DNA from: Chersky-840 sp050011815
Lineage (GTDB): Bacteria; Actinomycetota; Acidimicrobiia; Acidimicrobiales; UBA8190
Assembly (NCBI GenBank): GCA_050011815.1
Contig: JBEKIJ010000004.1
Coordinates: 102,977-166,976 of the forward strand
Direction: 5' to 3'
Length of the DNA stretch: 64,000 nucleotides
In this document: positions 60,666 to 64,000 of the stretch, piece after piece
How positions within the stretch are numbered: the first letter of the stretch is position 1
Layout: the number at the start of each line of letters is the position of its first letter
Translations under genes and position numbers: made by a program
Notes under the pieces: generated by a model
Seen by the model: the letters and a program-made list of their open reading frames with translations, nothing else
The model's database searches: none
Told to the model about the DNA's origin: nothing

Positions 60666-62663
60666 TTAGCGCCACACCTGTTCGCGGAGGGGCTGTTGCC
60701 CAGGGGTGGGGGAACCCGTGGTGGCCGGAACATTGCCCGATCGTTGGATGGCGCTCACGTCCTCGCCCAGATACGAGGCCACCACCCGCGCATCGGAGAG
60801 GACGGCGGCGGGACGTCCCCGGGTGACCACCCGACCCAGGTCGAGAGCGATGATCTCGTCGGACACCACGCTCATGAGCGGCATGTCGTGCTCGATGATC
60901 ACGATCGAGCACTGGGTGGCGCGCTGCATGTCCTTGAGCAAGGGGCCCAGGGCCTCTGTCTCTCGCTGGGCGACACCCGAGGACGGTTCATCGAGGAGCA
61001 GCACCGACGGGTCATGGGCGATGGCCATGGTCAGGTCGACGATGCGCCGTACCCCGGTGGAGAGCTCGGACGCGAACTTGTCCCGGTAGGACTGGAGGTG
61101 CATGAGCTCGATGAGCTCCTCTACCCGCACGGCGACCTCACGCTCTGACTGCTGGATGGCCGGCAGGTCGAGCAGAGCCGCCAGATGGTCCCGAGTGGTG
61201 ATATGCCGTTCCAGACCCATGGCGATGTTCTCCGACACCGTCAGGGACGAAAAGATGCGCGCGTCTTGGAACGACCGGCCCAGACCGGCCGCGGCCCGGC
61301 GGCTGGCCGACCACGTCCCGATATCGACGCCGCCCAGGTCGATCCGGCCGCCGTCGACAGGGAGCACACCGGAGATGAGGTCCAAGACCGTCGTCTTGCC
61401 CGCCCCGTTCGGTCCGATCAGCCCCAGGGTCTCACCGCGGCGGAGGTCGAAAGAGACGTCATCGACGGCGAGGATGCCTCCGAAGCGCTTGGTGAGCTGG
61501 CGGGTGGAGAGGACCACCGGCTGCGACGCCAGTGGATCGCCGTCACCGTCCCGTGTCACCTGGCCGTTGACCCGAACCGCAGGGGTGGTGGCGCCGTTGT
61601 CGACCGCTCCTTCGAGGAAGACCGATCGCAGGAGGTCGCCGCGGGCCAGGAGCTCGGCGGCCGCCCCCTCGAACCGGACCTCGCCCTTCTCCATGAAGTA
61701 GGCGCGATGGGCGATGGTCAGCGCCACGTTGACCGACTGCTCGACGAGGATGACCGGACACCCTTCGGCGTGGATGGCCCGGACGATCTCCAGGAGCTGC
61801 TCGACGACGGCCGGGGCCAGGCCCAGTGACAGCTCGTCGATGATGAGCAGCCGGGGTTTGGCCACGAACGCCATGCCCAGGCCGAGCTGCTGCTGTTCGC
61901 CTCCGGACAGGTTCCCCGCCATCTGGTGCCAGCGTTCCTTGAGGCGCGGGAACATCTCGAGAACCTGCGCTGTCCGAGCGTGGACCTCGGCGGCGTCCTC
62001 CTTGGCGAAGAGCCATGCGGCCGCTTTGAAGTGCTCGGCCACGGTCAGCGTGGGGAACACCGCTCGGCCCCCCGGAACCTGCACGATCCCCAACCGGGCG
62101 CGCTCGACGGGATCGACATGGGTGATGTCTTGACCGTCGAACACGATCGAGCCCTCGGTGGGGTCGACGAGGCCGGAAACGGCCTTCAACAAGGTGGACT
62201 TGCCGGCCCCGTTCGTGCCCAGGAGGGCGACGATCTCGCCCTGGCGGATCTCCAGGTCGACCCCGAAGAGCACCCGCACCTTGTCGTAGGCGACCTGCAC
62301 GCCCCGGCACACGAGGAGCGGCGCTTCTCCCGGCGCGGTGACCGGCGGCATCGGCCCCGCCCCGGTGACCGGCAGCGGAGGTCGGCTGGGGAGCGACGGT
62401 GCCGGCGTGGCGACGTCGGTGGTCGCCCGAGGCGGAGCCGGGCTGGCGACGACGGGCAACGCGGGGGCGACGGCGAACGCGGGGGCGACGACGGCCATCG
62501 GCGCCGGGTCCGGGCCGAGCGACGCCGGGGGCCCCTGCAGCACCACCGCGGCGGGCGGCAGTGTCAGCGCCGTGGCGTCGGCCCGGGTGGCGAGCCAGTG
62601 GCGGATGTCGAAGACGAGCCCGAGCACCACCACCACCACGCCCAGCGAGACGACGACGGTCAT
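60666..62663 (-). CDS. fused branched-chain-type ABC transporter ATPases (LivF-LivG)
   Basis: A 665-residue protein holding two ABC ATPases in one chain. Residues 1-20 are a hydrophobic helix, then a Pro/Ala-rich linker to 115. The first ATPase (about 118-350, LivF-like) has 'LLGTNGAGKSTLLKAVSG', 'NLSGGEQQQLGLGMAF' and 'LLIIDELSLGLAP'. The second (about 390-630, LivG-like) has 'LIGPNGAGKTTVLDLISG', 'ELSTGVRRIVDLTMAI' and 'LLLDEPSSGVAQRE'. It energises uptake of amino acids, or of urea or aromatic compounds, with the adjacent permease. The ATG at 62663 overlaps the permease stop (ATGA). The signature of the second half is LSTG instead of LSGG. Confidence 0.93.
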   Translation of the reverse strand: MTVVVSLGVVVVVLGLVFDIRHWLATRADATALTLPPAAVVLQGPPASLGPDPAPMAVVAPAFAVAPALPVVASPAPPRATTDVATPAPSLPSRPPLPVTGAGPMPPVTAPGEAPLLVCRGVQVAYDKVRVLFGVDLEIRQGEIVALLGTNGAGKSTLLKAVSGLVDPTEGSIVFDGQDITHVDPVERARLGIVQVPGGRAVFPTLTVAEHFKAAAWLFAKEDAAEVHARTAQVLEMFPRLKERWHQMAGNLSGGEQQQLGLGMAFVAKPRLLIIDELSLGLAPAVVEQLLEIVRAIHAEGCPVILVEQSVNVALTIAHRAYFMEKGEVRFEGAAAELLARGDLLRSVFLEGAVDNGATTPAVRVNGQVTRDGDGDPLASQPVVLSTRQLTKRFGGILAVDDVSFDLRRGETLGLIGPNGAGKTTVLDLISGVLPVDGGRIDLGGVDIGTWSASRRAAAGLGRSFQDARIFSSLTVSENIAMGLERHITTRDHLAALLDLPAIQQSEREVAVRVEELIELMHLQSYRDKFASELSTGVRRIVDLTMAIAHDPSVLLLDEPSSGVAQRETEALGPLLKDMQRATQCSIVIIEHDMPLMSVVSDEIIALDLGRVVTRGRPAAVLSDARVVASYLGEDVSAIQRSGNVPATTGSPTPGQQPLREQVWR

Positions 62664-64000
62664 GACGTCGCCGCTGCCCCGTGAGGAGAAGACGGGTTCT
62701 GCACCGGGCCCGAGGTCCCGGGGGGCGTCGCCCCGACGAGGGCGGCGCCGTCGGAGGACATCGAAGCCAGGATGGCGGGGACGAGGACCGGGTCCTCGCT
62801 CGCCGGTGCGTCGGCCACCAGCGCGGGGACCACCATGGCGCGGCGCTTCGCCACCCGCCGCAGCCAGTCGTCGCGCTTCTGCATGCCGAACTCGGCGGAA
62901 CCGCCCGGGTTGAAGTACGCATTGATGAGCAGGACCGGGCCTGTCACCAGGAGCGGCAGCGTGGTCTCGATCGTGGTCGAGTGAAAGAGGTCATAGACCC
63001 GGGGGCCGAACACGACGGCCACCTCGATGCCCATGGCGCCGACCACCGCCCAGGGCACCGAGCTGATGCCGGCGATGGCCACGGCGAGGAAGATGGTGAG
63101 GCTGGCCTGGGGCTCGTAGGTTCCGGGCACCACGTTCTGCTGGGCGTAGGAGAAGAGCGCCCCGGCCAAGCCGGCGATCCCCCCCGAGATGGCGAACGCC
63201 GCCAGCCGGGTGCGCGCCGGGTTGACGGCGAAGGCGGAAGCGGCCCGCTCGTTGTCGCGCAAGGCGATCAACACCCGGCCGGACCTGTTCCGGCGGAAGG
63301 CGAGGGCTGCCACCATGACCAGGGCCAGGAACACGAGACAGACGTAGTAGAAGGCCCGGTCCGACGTCAGATCGATCCTCCCGTACAGCACGGGGCGGCT
63401 GAGGTGCGCGGACAGTCCCGACGGCAGGAGGTGGGCGCCGATCCAGTAGTGCCCGTTGAGGATGTAGTTCGGCACGGCGTAGCCGAAGGCAAGAGTCGTG
63501 ACGGCGAGATAGAGGCCCTGGATGCGCAGGGACGGCAGGCCGACGATCACGGCGGCGACGACCCCGGTGAGGATGCCGACGCCCAAGGCGGCGAAGAAGT
63601 CGATGTTGTGGTTGGCGACGAGACCCCCGGCGACGCCGGCCGAGGCGCCCACGAAGCCGAATTGGCCCAGGCTGATCTGCCCCGCCCACCCGGTCAGCAC
63701 GACCAGGGACACCGCCACGATCCCGTACAGGGGGAGCAGGACCAGGTACGAGACGTTGTCGACGCCCAGGATGTAGGGCAGCGCGATCATGAAGCCGACG
63801 CCGATGACGACCGTTCCCCACCGGGCGGCGGCCACCTCGGGGAGCTTGCGCAGCTGGGCCGGGATGGGCCGGTACTGCTTGACCGTCTGCCACCGGCCCT
63901 CTCCGGTGTCGAGGGCGCGGGCCGTCCGGCGGGGCTGGGTGAGCAGAGCCGCCAGGATGACGAGCACCATGATCGACGAGGAGATGCTGTTGTCCCCGGA
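62660..64000 (-). CDS. branched-chain-type ABC permease (LivM, possibly a LivH-LivM fusion), 5' end outside the window
   Basis: A partial permease reading off the right edge. The visible C-terminal 446 residues contain about ten hydrophobic helices and the LivM motifs 'LTGWAGQISLGQFGFVGASAGVAGG', 'LPSLRIQGLYLAVTTLAFGYAV' and 'RVLIALRDNERAASAFAVNPARTRLAAFAISGGIAGLAGALF'. The frame stays open to base 64000 with a hydrophobic 'SSSIMVLVILAALLTQPRR' before the LivM part, which looks like the last helix of LivH, so this is probably a LivH-LivM fusion. The tail of about 80 residues after the last helix is hydrophilic. Translation is coupled to the fused ATPase. The apparent ATG near 63970 is likely internal. 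Confidence 0.88.
   Translation of the reverse strand, partial: SGDNSISSSIMVLVILAALLTQPRRTARALDTGEGRWQTVKQYRPIPAQLRKLPEVAAARWGTVVIGVGFMIALPYILGVDNVSYLVLLPLYGIVAVSLVVLTGWAGQISLGQFGFVGASAGVAGGLVANHNIDFFAALGVGILTGVVAAVIVGLPSLRIQGLYLAVTTLAFGYAVPNYILNGHYWIGAHLLPSGLSAHLSRPVLYGRIDLTSDRAFYYVCLVFLALVMVAALAFRRNRSGRVLIALRDNERAASAFAVNPARTRLAAFAISGGIAGLAGALFSYAQQNVVPGTYEPQASLTIFLAVAIAGISSVPWAVVGAMGIEVAVVFGPRVYDLFHSTTIETTLPLLVTGPVLLINAYFNPGGSAEFGMQKRDDWLRRVAKRRAMVVPALVADAPASEDPVLVPAILASMSSDGAALVGATPPGTSGPVQNPSSPHGAAATS

Noticed and set aside
1..64000. Search for tRNA, rRNA, CRISPR arrays and prophage genes
   Set aside because: No cloverleaf, rRNA signature, repeat-spacer array or phage structural gene was recognised by eye; a program such as tRNAscan-SE would settle the RNA genes.

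Overview
The window is high-GC actinobacterial chromosome. The best fit is Acidimicrobiia (Actinomycetota). It carries an actinobacterial fhaA-fhaB-pstP-pbpA-pknB cluster next to crgA/trpG, a eukaryotic-type glutamine synthetase (GlnII), a WS/DGAT acyltransferase, an LPXTG surface protein and a secreted L,D-transpeptidase carrying 'GYWLVAADGG..FGDAGFFGS' repeats, a repeat type I associate with Acidimicrobiia. The class is inferred from gene content, not from a marker phylogeny.

Bases 1-27,000 are the flexible part. Genes here are loosely packed and intergenic spacers are long. Single-gene enzymes (WS/DGAT, metallo-hydrolase, two aldo/keto reductases, a transglutaminase-like protein, a 3-hydroxyisobutyrate-dehydrogenase-type enzyme, an MFS exporter, a VOC protein) are separated by five copies of an unrecognised dispersed repeat, all in the same orientation. 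They are followed by a minus-strand exopolysaccharide operon (11,436-19,077: wecB, polytopic membrane protein, GT2 synthase, bactofilin-like protein, deacetylase-like protein, then a secreted six-hairpin-glycosidase-like protein). Then come decayed transposases (an rve/IS481-like integrase and the 3' end of an ISL3 element), a large sortase-anchored lectin/FN3 protein, an AbiE-like toxin-antitoxin pair and two small hypothetical genes.

Bases 27,700-36,700 are the conserved core: the cell-division and Ser/Thr-kinase signalling cluster (fhaA, fhaB, pstP, pbpA, pknB), then trpG/pabA divergent from crgA, a thiolase and a PaaI-type thioesterase. The usual rodA and pknA are missing from the cluster.

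Bases 36,700-50,800 hold mostly separate metabolic genes: GH92 mannosidase lipoprotein, G6PD, GlnII, DUF2127 protein, GT1 glycosyltransferase, GNAT, tryptophan 2,3-dioxygenase, ATP-grasp ligase, alpha/beta hydrolase and the propeller-L,D-transpeptidase.

Bases 50,800-64,000 form a catabolic and uptake region: cytochrome P450, acyl-CoA dehydrogenase and SRPBCC protein on the minus strand; a coupled plus-strand run of Baeyer-Villiger-type monooxygenase, two-domain SDR and amidohydrolase, then a class II aldolase; a secreted neocarzinostatin-like/Ig protein; and a branched-chain-type ABC transporter with the two ATPases fused in one chain and a permease running off the right edge.

I saw no rRNA, tRNA or CRISPR array. 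The most unusual signals are the five-copy structured intergenic repeat, the translationally coupled exopolysaccharide operon and the AbiE-like pair.
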